DNA from: Haberlea rhodopensis
Taxonomy: Eukaryota; Streptophyta; Magnoliopsida; Lamiales; Gesneriaceae
Reading direction: 5' to 3'
Length of the DNA stretch: 64,000 nt
Assembly: GCA_907163345.1 (NCBI GenBank)
Contig: CAJQUN010000174.1
Location: 1,224,574 to 1,288,573 of the forward strand
This document shows positions 42,591-52,768 of this stretch, piece by piece (the first letter of the stretch is position 1; the number at the start of each line of letters is the position of its first letter). Below the pieces are notes generated by a model. That model did no database searches and had not been told where the DNA came from. It was given only the letters and a program-made list of their open reading frames with translations. The position numbers and the translations under genes are program-made.

Positions 42591-43560
42591 GATGGCCAGT
42601 TTGCAAAGTTCTTGGAGATTTTCAAGAAAATCCACATTAACATTCCATTTGCTGACGCGATGCAAAGTTCATGAAGGACATAATGGCACGGAAGAGAAAG
42701 CTTGAGGCATTTGAGACCGTGAATCTCACAGAAGAATGTAGTGCTATACTCCAGAAGAAGCTAACACAAAAATTAAAAGATCCAGGGAATTTTACTATTC
42801 CTTGTATTATTGGTAGTTCTACATTTAATAAGGCATTACGTGATTTAGGTGCAAGTATTAACTTAATGCCTTATCTATTTTCAGGAGCTTAGGGCTTGGA
42901 GAAGTACCTCTTAAATATCCTCGAGGGATAATTGAAGATGTACTTGTTAAGGTGGACAAATTTATTTTCCCTGCAGATTTTGTGGTACTAGATATGGAAG
43001 AAGATGGAGATGTCCCACTGATTTTCGGGAGACCATTTTAGCAACAGGCAGGGCACTTATCGATGTTAAGAGAGGAGAACTATCCTTGAGAGTTGGAGGA
43101 GAGGAAGTCATGTTTAATATTTACAAAGCTCTCAAGGGACCTGACAAGGTAAGCATGTGCAAATTTTTAGATGTTATTGACTCATGTGTGCATAATTTTG
43201 AAGTAGGAACAATACCTGATGATCCATTGGAGAACTGCATGGTCAACTCCATTATGCAAGTATATGCAACTGAACCTGATCTTTCTGAGCAAGTTGAAGC
43301 ACTTAAGAGCTTGCATAGGAGAACAACACTGCTGGAATAGAGGAAGATGTACAAGACACATCAGTAGAAGAAGTTACGAAGGCGAGCTCGGAATTGAAAG
43401 AACTACCTACCCACCTTACTTATGCCTTCTTGGGGTGAGAATTCGACATATCCGGTAATTATATCTTCATCTATTTGTCCTGTAGAGAAAGATAAATTAT
43501 TACGTGTCTCGAGGACATCTAATCTGCTTTGGGTTGGTCAATTTCTGATATAAAGGGGAT
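42591..43560 (+). pseudogene. AthE1 protease region, shifts
   Basis: KRKLEAFETVNLTEECSAIL, QKLKDPGNFTIPCIIGSS, then DLGASINLMP with the catalytic aspartate (about 42846-42875). Later PRGIIEDVLVKVDKFIFPAD and a GRPF segment follow in another frame near 42913-43040, then a poorly conserved linker (43086-43340). Confidence 0.88.
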
Positions 43561-44490
43561 TAGCCAGACTTTAGCATGCATAAAATACTTATGGAGGAGT
43601 CATTCACTCCCTCCATTGATCACCAAAGGCGGTTGAATCCAGCAATGAAAGAGGTAGTAAAAGTAGATGTGCTTAAAATGTTAAATGCTGGGATTATTTA
43701 TGCTATTTCAGATAGTGCATGGGTCTCCCAAGTACAGGTTGTGCCAAAGAAAGAAGAAATGACAGTGGTAAGAAATGAAAATAATGAGTTGATCTCAACT
43801 CAAACTGTGACGGGGTGGCGAGTTTGCATTGACTATAGGAAACTTAACAAGGCCACAAGGGAGGACCACTTCCCTCTTTCATTTATTGATCAGATGCTCG
43901 ACATGTTAGCCAGTTATTTTTATTACTGTTTCTTAGATGGCTATTCAGGGTACAATCAAATTGCCATAGACCCCGAGGATCAAGAGAATACAACATTTAC
44001 TTGTCCATATGGAACTTTTGCGTTTAGAAGAATGCCTTTTGGTTTATGCAATGCAGCTGCTACCTTTCAACGGTGCATGATGGCTATATTTTCCGATATG
44101 GTGGAGGAGATCCTAGAAGTCTACATGGATGACTTTTTAGGTATTTGGTTCCTCTTTTGACCATTGTTTGCATAACCTATCTCTTGTGTTACAGCGCTGC
44201 CAAGAAAAGAATCTTGTGTTAAATTGGGAGAAATGTCACTTTATGGTGCAAGAGGGTATTGTTCTTGGCCATAAGGTGTCATCTCAAGGACTTGAAGTGG
44301 ATCGAGCAAAAGTGGTTGTAATTGAAAAGCTTCCACCCCCGAACAATGAGAAGGCTATTAGGAGCTTCCTTGGACATGCCGAGTTTTATCGACGTTTTAT
44401 TAAAGATTTCTCTAAAATAGCTAAGCCATTATGTAATTTGTTAGAAAAAGACTCATCTTCTGTCTTTGATGAACCATATGTATTCAAAAG
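43561..44490 (+). pseudogene. AthE1 reverse transcriptase, shift after the active site
   Basis: Frame 43576-44160: RLNPAMKEVVKVDVLKML, TGWRVCIDYRKLNKATRED, CFLDGYSGYNQIAID, RMPFGLCNAAATFQRCM and VYMDDFLG (YMDD intact). A shift near 44145 moves to 44168-44490: KCHFMVQEGIVLGHKVSSQG and FLGHAEFYRRFIKDFSKIAK, the thumb. The RNase H that should follow is deleted. Confidence 0.92.
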
Positions 44491-44980
44491 CTGTGCATAC
44501 CAAATTGTCAGAAGATGTGTAACTGAGGGGGAAGCAAAGGAAATTTTAGAAAATTGTCACTCAACACCTTATGGGGGACATTTTGGAGCATCGAGGACCG
44601 CATCAAAAGTTCTTCAATCGGGTTTCTATTGGCCAGAGCTGCATTCAAAACTCCCATAGGATGTCCCCATATCGTCTGATCTTTGGGAAAGCATGCCACT
44701 TACCTGTAGAGTTGGAGCATCGGGCTTTCTGGGCCATAAAGAAGCTGAACTTTGATTTGAAGGCTGCTGGTGAGCAACGGTTGTTACAGCTCACTGAAAT
44801 GGATGAGTTTCACAATGAAGCTTATGAAAATGCTAAAACTTATAAGGAGTGAACGAAGAATTGGCATGACAAGCAAATAGTGCGAAGAGAGTTCATTCCT
44901 GGCCAGAAAGTGCTTCTTTATAACTCCCGTCTCCGACTGTTTCCAGGAAAGTTGAAGTCACGATGGTCCAGGCCGTTCAC
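44491..44980 (+). pseudogene. AthE1 integrase ends joined across a deletion of the core
   Basis: After the RT thumb the frame jumps to an integrase N-terminal region (AYQIVRRCVTEGEAKEILEN, CHSTPYGGHFGASRTASKV, GFYWPEL), then at about 44650 jumps again to the C-terminal part in a new frame (MSPYRLIFGKACHLPVELEH, AFWAIKKLNFDLKAAGEQRL, NEAYENAKTYK, then VLLYNSRLRLFPGKLKSRWS). The catalytic core lies in the gap. The frame is finally cut by AthB2 at 44980 and resumes at 51853. Confidence 0.9.
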
Positions 44981-46438
44981 TGACCGCTTTTATTTTAAAC
45001 AGTTATTTCAATGTAGCGATTTTCTACCGCAAGTGCACAGTGTCAAGTTTTAATATAATGGTTTAAGAGTAAAGAGTGTCGTACCCACAGGGACTAGTAG
45101 CAATTACCACGATCGATTAGAATTTCTATATTTAACCTACGATTATGGAATGATTATCAAACTAAATTGACTTAAGCACAACAGTTAACCTACCCAGCAG
45201 TGATGGATAATTGAAGAGAATTTATAAGCGAATTATCAAGACGTCGGTTCACCCATGTAATCCCCCAAAAGTTGTCTATTAATTAAGATTCAAAGTTCTA
45301 TGTTCTAGGGTGACGAGTTTTCCTATTTCATTCGCTATACCTTGGTCCGGTTATAACAAGTCTAGCATTAATCTACAATAAATCACTCCCGTGTCTTTAT
45401 TGAATGATTAATACCGAAAAACACTTTGTGAAAACTACTAGCCTTCGATTTTGGTAGATCTATTGCTATCACACGTGTGCTAGATTTTACTTGGTCCGTC
45501 TCAACCTAAAACCCACGGCCTAATTTACTACGTCGTATCGTAATCTCCTATGGTCAATTCAATTACGATTACCAATATCATGCAAAAGGTAGCTAATCTT
45601 TTACAAGCATTAAAAACATAAATTATGCGCAAAGATCATAGAAATTAAATCAAAACTGTTAATTAACTCAAGGGTTCAAACATGGGATCCCCTATGTCTT
45701 GACAAAAATCTTAGCCAACAACCATAATCAAATTATAATGCAAAAAACATGTCTTTAAACAAATTTAACATCACAATCTGAAATAAAAATAATCAAGTTC
45801 AGAAATACTAAGATAACGAGGATGTCGCTCCGTGCGTCGCTCCGTTCTTTTGTTCCTTGCGTTGCTCTTGCTCTTCAATGATTTGTGGTGGTGCTTTGGA
45901 TGGAGGAGAGGCAGCTAGGTTTTAGAAAATTGTGCCAAAAGTCCCACAAAACGTCTGAAAATCTTCTATAAATAGTGTGGAGGAGTTTTGCAAAGTTTGG
46001 ACACAAAATCACCAAGTAGGAAACAAAATCTCGATTTTTCAGGGTTTGGCGATCGATCTTCGTCAGCTCGCGATCGATCTTCGTCAGCTCGCGATCGATC
46101 TTCAATCTCTACTGGACGTGATACCCAAATTAAACAAATCCGCGATCGATCTTCGTCATTTGCCGATCGATCGCGGAAATCTGGCGATCGATCTTCGTCA
46201 TTGCCGATCGATCTCGGACCTCAAATCTCCAATCTTGCGATTTGGTCCCTCCTTTTCCAGATTTGCTCAGTTTGGTCCTTTTTCAGCATTTTTAAGCCAA
46301 TTTCATCCAGTTTTATGCATTTGAACCTAGATTCCTGATATATACAAATATATACCAAAACGTGTAATATTTTCTAGGAATCACTACAAAAACACCCCTA
46401 ATCATATATCAAATTAAGTGTAAAAATCACACTTATCA
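44981..46438 (-). repeat. AthB2 3' LTR (left)
   Basis: 1458 bp, exactly 21 bp longer than its partner. The extra length maps to one additional palindrome unit near 46072-46093. Confidence 0.95.
46051..46213. repeat. Phased GATCGATC array in AthB2 left LTR
   Basis: Core starts 46051/46072/46093 and 46144/46165/46186/46206. Steps 21, 21 and 21, 21, 20 bp. The first three units are near-identical (GCGATCGATCTTCGTCAGCT). Confidence 0.94.
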
Positions 46439-46453
46439 ACTCCCTCAAACTTA
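46439..46453 (-). promoter_or_regulatory. AthB2 terminal polypurine tract
   Basis: Minus strand TAAGTTTGAGGGAGT, next to the LTR. Confidence 0.87.
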
Positions 46454-47645
46454 AGCTTGATCGTCTCGAGCAAGAAATAAAATCAAACAGTAGAGTTCAA
46501 TATTAAAGATTCAAGTAAACCACTTCGCAGTCAATCATGTAACTCAGACATCTCACTTACAGACGGACAAGAATCAATCAGAAAGTTTAACAAGTTGTTT
46601 TTCTCTTAGATAAAGCAACACGTCGCCAACTCAGAACGTGCGTGTGTGCTATTGTCACTTTCAAGTTTCATGCAATTTCATAGATCAAATCATGCTAGTC
46701 AATGAAAAGTAAGATTATCGTTGAGCACCCCTTAGTCCTATTTTCAAACAGCTTCTCCACTAATGTAGTCACTCCCTAGACTTGGATCAATAGGTCTTTT
46801 TAAGATTGTAGTGTTAGGCCTAGGTGGTGGCTTCAAAGAAAAGATAGGATAGCACAAAGAAGAGAGTATAAGCATGTAATGTTCATAGTTCTAGCACAAA
46901 AAAAAATGAGCTTCTCTTCTTTTTCTTTTAGCCTTTGCCACTTTGGGTCTTATTTAATCACTTTTTCTCAAGGCTTTATCTATCTTTTTCTTTTCTCATT
47001 CATCATTTTTTTTTCAATAATAAGCTCATCCAAATGTAGCAATTCATGTGCATCCAATGAGAATCATTATACTCCCTTTGGGTAAGGATAATTTTTTTCA
47101 TTTAGGCTCATAAAGGTGGGTATAATGAGTTTGCCAAAAAATTGTTGAATGGGGGCTAATTTCCATTCTTATTCATTTAAGCTCAAAGGGGGACACTATA
47201 GATTGATAAATACATGGTAAGCTTGAAAGGCTCAAACGGTCCAATGATCGCCTAGATCATTTCCAAGTCGAGTTTATAACTATAAAATTTTGCCTCAAAG
47301 TGTCATCATCAAATAGTTTCTAAGGTACTCTAAGATGCTCAAAAACAATTCATTAAGTTCACAAAAACTTTTCACTACTACAAGTGCAATTCACAAGATT
47401 GTTACTCAAATGTGCTCAAAATATTCCTCATCTTTGACATGCTACTCAAAACAAGATATTCACAAGCAAGTCTTACAATCATCAAAACTCAAGTTGACAT
47501 GCATAGTGAGACTAATATCATCATTGAATAGAGACCACTACTATGATTTATTCTTATCTTACTAGTTGAACTCATTTTCAAGAAAATTTTTGTTGGTGCT
47601 CCAGAAACGATCAATTTCCAAATAAGAAGCATGACACAGTAATGC
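46454..47645 (-). other. AthB2 3' noncoding region
   Basis: No gene seen. Conserved blocks as in AthB1: GTTGAATGGGGGCTAATTTC (near 47143), GCTTGAAAGGCTCAAACGG (47221) and TGCCTCAAAGTGTC (near 47291). The plus-strand hydrophobic frame 46879-47085 is an antisense AT-rich frame. Confidence 0.6.
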
Positions 47646-47684
47646 ACTCCCCCAAACTTAATTCATGCATTGTCCTCAATGTAC
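47646..47684 (-). promoter_or_regulatory. AthB2 internal polypurine tract with hairpin
   Basis: Minus strand TAAGTTTGGGGGAGT (47646-47660), identical to the terminal tract of AthB1, preceded by ACATTGAGGACAATGC, an inverted repeat. 1.2 kb from the LTR. Confidence 0.75.
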
Positions 47685-47718
47685 TAAGCACGGAAAATAG
47701 GACAAAACATTTACCGTT

Positions 47719-47744
47719 GACAACGATCGTCAGTGATCGTTGTC
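47719..47744 (-). other. Conserved hairpin, AthB2 version
   Basis: Arms GACAACGATC and GATCGTTGTC, loop GTCAGT: a perfect 10 bp stem. Relative to AthB1, a G:C pair is replaced by an A:T pair in both arms, although the upstream coding sequence has been deleted. Confidence 0.7.
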
Positions 47745-47920
47745 CAATTCCTCATCAGCTCATGGGGCATAGTGTTGGAACACGTCACAGCACGCATGGA
47801 GTCTCACCAAAATCAAAAAAATAAAAATAAAACAAACCAAAATAAACTAAAAACAAAGCAAAGGGATAGGAAAAAGTTCTTGATTTATAGTCCCAAGCTG
47901 GACTTATTACCAACATCACT

Positions 47921-48892
47921 CTAACGGTTCGGAGTATGTGGATTAGTGTCATCCATGTTGCAGTGCCTTAACCGCTGATCATTTACCACGTAAGTGCCTA
48001 GAATAGGATCACTTACCTTAATTGCTCCATGAGCATAGACGGTGGTTACCATGAATGGTCCAACCCATGACGCCTTTCGCTTGCTTTGGAAAATGCGAGG
48101 TGGTGGCGCTTTATGGAACTGCACTGTCTCTCCCTTCATGAATGTCCTTTTCTCCTTGAGCTTCTTAGCCTTTTTTGACTTCACCATGTCATGGCTCTTG
48201 CCTTCCTTAGGCTCTAGCTCAGACTCCACGTTCACCTCATTAGTACCTTGCACCACATCAACAAGCAAAGTGTCAATCATGTTAACTTTTAGATAATCAT
48301 GCTCGTTGTGTACGTGTGTTGAAGATTTGAACATATTGAATGTAACACGATCCTCTCCTACACCGAGGATCAACTTCCCTTCTTCAACATCAATGATGGC
48401 TCTTCCAGTAGCCAAGAATGGGCGTCCCAGGATCAATGGCATTCTCACATCCTCCTCCATATCCAGCACTAGGAAATCCACCGGGAAGGTGAATTGATCT
48501 ATCTTTACTGGTACATCTTCAATGATTCCTAGTGGGTAGGTGATAGACTTGTCTGCCATTTGCAACACTACCCTCGTGGGCTTCGGCTCTCCTAATCCAA
48601 GTCTCTGAAAAACAGACAAAGTCATCAAATTCACACTAGCACCCAAATCACATAATGATTTAATAGAAGAAATAGGCCCAACAGTGCAAGGAATAGAGAA
48701 ACTCCCTGGATCTTTTAACTTGGTGGCCGATTTCTTTTGCACAATAGCACTACATTCCTCAGTCAAAAAGACAGTCTCGTGCTCTCCCAATTTCTGCTTC
48801 TTAGACAACATCTTCTTTAAGAATTTAGCATAATTTGGCATTTCTCGTAAGGCATCAATAAATGGTATATCTATATGCAAATTCTTAAGCAT
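47921..48892 (-). CDS. AthB2 protease fused to integrase C-terminus, 323-codon open frame
   Basis: N-terminal linker MPNYAKFLKKMLSKKQKLGE, then protease: CDLGASVNLMTLSVFQRLG with the catalytic aspartate intact, PVKIDQFTFPVDFLVLDM, MPLILGRPFLATG. After a K/E-rich linker (KSKKAKKLKEKRTF) the frame ends in an integrase C-terminal module, SKRKASWVGPFMVTTVYAHG and VVNDQRLRHC. RT, RNase H and the integrase core are missing without breaking the frame. The product could cut Gag; the tail could in principle bind nucleic acid. Confidence 0.9.
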   Translation of the reverse strand: MLKNLHIDIPFIDALREMPNYAKFLKKMLSKKQKLGEHETVFLTEECSAIVQKKSATKLKDPGSFSIPCTVGPISSIKSLCDLGASVNLMTLSVFQRLGLGEPKPTRVVLQMADKSITYPLGIIEDVPVKIDQFTFPVDFLVLDMEEDVRMPLILGRPFLATGRAIIDVEEGKLILGVGEDRVTFNMFKSSTHVHNEHDYLKVNMIDTLLVDVVQGTNEVNVESELEPKEGKSHDMVKSKKAKKLKEKRTFMKGETVQFHKAPPPRIFQSKRKASWVGPFMVTTVYAHGAIKVSDPILGTYVVNDQRLRHCNMDDTNPHTPNR

Positions 48893-48894
48893 GT

Positions 48895-49413
48895 CTAAAA
48901 ATTTGGCAAAGTTTGAATCAACCTTCGCCCTATTAATTGCTGCAGGGAATGGGAGAGGAATGTGTACCTTTCTTGTGGTGAGATCGGTATAGTGGCTTCA
49001 ATGGACTTACCCTTGTCGCACGGTTGCTCCTTCTCCTCTTGCTTCATCAAAATCTTTTCCGTTTCCTTCTCGGCACCAAGTTCCTTTCCACTCCTCAAGG
49101 TCACGGCATTGGCTTGCTCCCTTGGATTCTTCTCGGTGTCACTCGCCAGAGTTCCTTGTGCTCTTCCGGCCAAGATGGTTGCCAATTGTCCGACTTGAGT
49201 TTCCAAATTCTTGATAGATGCATCTTGGTTACTCATCCTTGTCTCAGTAGATGATATAAACTTGACAAGTAATTCCTCCATGCCAAAGTTAGCATTTTCA
49301 GTAGATTGCACAAAAGGATTACCTGCCTGGCATTCCGTGCTTTGATGGTTGCCTCCACACAGATCACATATGACCACTTGAGCTTGCATCGCTGTCATGC
49401 TCAAGCCATCCAT
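48895..49413 (-). pseudogene. AthB2 gag C-terminal part, with deletion
   Basis: Holds SMTAMQAQVVICDLCGGNHQ with the knuckle CDLCGGNHQSTEC, then jumps directly from TENANFG to MEELLVKFISSTETRMSNQD, losing the Q/N/P-rich segment present in AthB1. It then continues LATILAGRAQGTLASDTEKN and PREQANAVTLRSGKELG. The last codons run into the protease linker in another frame. Confidence 0.88.
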
Positions 49414-50226
49414 TTCTTACCTCATCAACTTGGTGCACCCCAATCGGTCTTTTCGGCACATTCCTTTCGGACTGCCACTGGTAACTGTTGGATGCCATCT
49501 CTTCCAAGAGTGTGAAAGCTTCCTCAGGTGACTTTCTCATAATGGTACCTCCTGCTGCTGCATCAATCATGGATCTATTAGCAGAATATAAACCATTGTA
49601 AAATGTTTGTACCTGAAGCCAAATCGGAAGGCCATGATGTGGGCATCTTCGAAGTAGATCCTTGAAGCGCTCCCAAGCTTCATATAGAGTCTCCGGATCA
49701 TGTTGCACGAATGTGGTGATATCATTGCGCATCTTAGCTGTCTTGGAAGGGGGAAAGTATTTTGATAGGAATGATTGAGCCATCCCCTCCCAAGTAGTGA
49801 TCGACCATGCAGGCAATGAATTCAACCAGCTCTTAGCTTTATCGTTTAAAGAAAAGGGAAAAAGTCGTAACCTGATGGCGTCGTCAGTGACGCCATTGTG
49901 CTTGAATGTGTCGCATATCTCCAAAAAGTTGGAGATATGAGCATTAGGATCATCAGTAGGCGATCCTCCAAATTGCACAGAATGTTGAATCATCTGAATT
50001 ATGGCAGGCTTGATCTCGAAGTTATTAGCCTGAATCCTTGGTCTAGTGATGCTAGACATGGTGCCTTGAAAAGATGGTTGTGCATAGTCCATCATGGATC
50101 TTGTAGTTGGCACTTCATCATTGTGTTGTTCACCATTCCCTCGATTATTCTCAGCCATCTCTCGAGTTTCTTTCCGAAGTCTTCTACAATTTCGTTCAAT
50201 CTCTAAGTCAAGTGGCTCTCATATAG
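49405..50226 (-). pseudogene. AthB2 gag N-terminal and capsid part
   Basis: The start region (MRRSDRPI) has a TGA at the position of the AthB1 Leu codon; a downstream ATG at 50158 opens 264 codons. Capsid domain intact: ANNFEIKPAIIQMIQHSVQF, SLPAWSITTWEGMAQSFLSK, YFPPSKTAKMRNDITTFVQH, ERFKDLLRRCPHHGLPIWLQ. The frame shifts after HQVDEVR at about 49410 where AthB1 has an extra segment. Confidence 0.9.
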
Positions 50227-50391
50227 GTCTGTCACTTCTTCGCATGCACTACAAAGACAACTCCCTGCAAAATTCAACACAACGAAGGAATAACAGTGGT
50301 GAAATCGTATAAACCGTAATAAAAGTAAAAAAAAAAAAAAATTATGGCTAAATTATAGACAACTAATCTCCTATGATATTACTTAAACTAG

Positions 50392-50409
50392 TCCCCGGCA
50401 ACGGCGCCA
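50392..50409 (-). promoter_or_regulatory. AthB2 primer-binding site
   Basis: Minus strand TGGCGCCGTTGCCGGGGA, identical to AthE1, six bases after the LTR. Confidence 0.92.
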
Positions 50410-50415
50410 AAAACT

Positions 50416-51852
50416 TGATCGCTTTTATTTTAAACAGTTATTTCAATGTAGCGATTCTCTACCGCAAGTGCACAGTGTCAAGTTTTAATATAATGGTTTA
50501 AGAGTAAAGAGTGTCGTACCCACAGGGACTAGTAGCAATTACCACGATCGATTAGAATTTCTATATTTAACCTACGATTATGGAATGATTATCAAACTAA
50601 ATTGACTTAAGCACAACAGTTAACCTACCCAGCAGTGATGGATAATTGAAGAGAATTTATAAGCGAATTATCAAGACGTCGGTTCACCCATGTAATCCCC
50701 CAAAAGTTGTCTATTAATTAAGATTCAAAGTTCTATGTTCTAGGGTGACGAGTTTTCCTATTTCATTCGCTATACCTTGGTCCGGTTATAACAAGTCTAG
50801 CATTAATCTACAATAAATCACTCCCGTGTCTTTATTGAATGATTAATAGCAAAAAACGCTTTGTGAAAACTACTAGCCTTTGATTTTGGTAAATCTATTG
50901 CTATCACACGTGTGCTAGATTTTACTTGGTCCGTCTCAACCTAAAACCCACGGCCTAATTTACTACGTCGTATCGTAATCTCCTATGGTCAATTCAATTA
51001 CGATTACCAATATCATGCAAAAGGTAGCTAATCTTTTACAAGCATTAAAAACATAAATTATGCGCAAAGATCATAGAAATTAAATCAAAACCGTTAATTA
51101 ACTCAAGGGTTCAAACATGGGATCCCCTATGTCTTGACAAAAATCTTAGCCAACAACCATAATCAAATTATAATGCAAAAACATGTCTTTAAAACAAATT
51201 TAACATCACAATCTGAAATAAAAATAATCAAGTTCAGAAATACTAAGATAACGAGGATGTCGCTCCGTGCGTCGCTCCGTTCTTTCGTTCCTTGCGTTGC
51301 TCTTGCTCTTCAATGATTTGTGGTGGTGCTTTGGATGGAGGAGAGACTGCTAGGTTTCAGAAAATTGTGCCAAAAGTCCCACAAAACGTCTGAAAATCTT
51401 CTATAAATAGTGTGGAGGAGTTTAGCAAAGTTTGGACACAAAATCACCAAGTAGGAAACAAAATCTCGATTTTTCAGGGTTTGGCGATCAATCTTCGTCA
51501 GCTCGCGATCGATCGTCAATCTCTACTGGACGTGATACACAAATTAAACAAATCCGCGATCGATCTTCGTCATTTGCCGATCGATCGCGGAAATCTGGCG
51601 ATCGATCTTCGTCATTGCCGATCGATCTCGGACCTCAAATCTCCATTCTTGCGATTTGGTCCCTCCTTTTCCAGATTTGCTCAGTTTGGTCCTTTTTCAG
51701 CATTTTTAAGCCAATTTCATCCAGTTTTATGCATTTGAACCTATATTCCTGACATATACAAATATATACCAAAACGTGTAATATTTTCTAGGAATCACTA
51801 CAAAAACACCCCTAATCATATATCAAATTAAGTGTAAAAATCACACTTATCA
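50416..51852 (-). repeat. AthB2 5' LTR (right)
   Basis: 1437 bp; few visible differences from the left LTR (for example C/T at the fourth base), plus one fewer 21 bp palindrome unit. Confidence 0.95.
51486..51627. repeat. Phased GATCGATC array in AthB2 right LTR
   Basis: Core starts 51486 (GATCAATC)/51507 and 51558/51579/51600/51620. Steps 21 and 21, 21, 20 bp. Confidence 0.94.
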
Positions 51853-52003
51853 TTCACCATTGAGAAAGTGACACCATATGGAGCAATTGAACCGAAATGC
51901 AATGACGGTCAAACATTTCAAGCAAATGGTCAGCGTTTGAAGCATTATTATGGGGAAGAAGTAAGGAACGTGGGCTATGTTCATCTGAACGAACCTAAGT
52001 GAA
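51853..52003 (+). pseudogene. AthE1 integrase C-terminal end, after AthB2
   Basis: Starts with the duplicated TTCAC and codes FTIEKVTPYGAIE, FQANGQRLKHYYGEE and VHLNEPK before a TGA at about 52001-52003. This is the usual end of Athila pol and completes the frame broken at 44980. Confidence 0.85.
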
Positions 52004-52106
52004 GGAATGGAAGACAGTCAGGCTGATGACTATAAACTAAGCGCTTTTTGGGAGGCAACCCAAATTCTGTATCCTTTATTTTATTTTATTTTAAAAAAAT
52101 ATCAGT

Positions 52107-52285
52107 GGCGTAATTACACCTTTACAAGGCGTAAATACGCCAGAAAAAAATTTGGCTTTTGCAAATGCCGTAGCGTAGGCGTAATTACGCATGTTAATGG
52201 CGTAAATACGCATGCCCAATATTTCAGGAAAAAAAATTATCGTCCAGTAGGCATAAATAAGCCTCTCATGCGGCGTAAATACGTC
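52107..52285. repeat. Internal phased GGCGTA-type array in AthE1 (between pol and extra frame)
   Basis: Starts 52107/52128, 52178/52199, 52250/52272: steps 21, 21, 22 bp inside pairs and 71-72 bp from pair to pair. Units include GGCGTAATTACACC, GGCGTAAATACGCC and GGCATAAATAAGCC. Same site in the element as the AthB1 internal array, but with the palindrome type of AthE1's own LTR. Confidence 0.93.
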
Positions 52286-52768
52286 ATTCACGTTTTAAGT
52301 CAAAATCTGCAGATTGTTTTTCACATTTTCTCCCCCTCTCCAACCCTAACTCACGCCCCTTTCTCAAAAATCCCATTTTTCACTCTTTAATCTTCAATTT
52401 CCATTGTTTAAGCCGTCCCACATCTACAATCGTTGATTTGTTCGCAGGTTTTTTGGAGTCCATTCTTGCAAGGAAGCAAGTTTAGGGGTTGCTAAGTGGT
52501 GCTCTTGCTTTTCCAACCGAATTCGATTTTGCTTCCTCTAAGGTTGGGTAAGTATAATTTCTCAACAATTAATGAGCTCTTGTGACATAGAGTGGAAATA
52601 TTTTGTGCTTGGATAGAATTGAAGTTTGAATTGGGTGTTATATACTTATGGAGTTTGAATTGGGTGTGATAATATTGTGGAGGGTGATATTGGAGTAATT
52701 GTTGTGGGGGTGAATTAGTCAAGTTTGTGGGTTATTGTTAATTTTGGTTTATTGGAAGTGCACATCTA
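52286..52768 (+). other. AthE1 leader of the extra frame
   Basis: No coding frame supported. CT-rich start (TTTTCTCCCCCTCTCCAACC near 52325), then T/G-rich sequence. TTTTTTGGAGTC near 52450 and GGGTAAGTATAAT near 52545 give an AG-type and a GTAAGT-type splice site candidate, so a leader intron is possible. Confidence 0.4.

Larger units (their letters stand above)
44981..51852 (-). mobile_element. AthB2, young non-autonomous Athila element with gag and protease only
   Basis: LTRs 44981-46438 and 50416-51852 and a perfect TTCAC target duplication (44976-44980, 51853-51857). Total 6872 bp. The minus strand holds a perfect PBS, gag pieces and a 323-codon frame that fuses protease to the integrase C-terminus. 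RT, RNase H, the integrase core and the extra frame are absent. The LTRs differ at only a few bases plus one 21 bp array unit, so it is recent. It must have used enzymes from another element. Confidence 0.95.
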
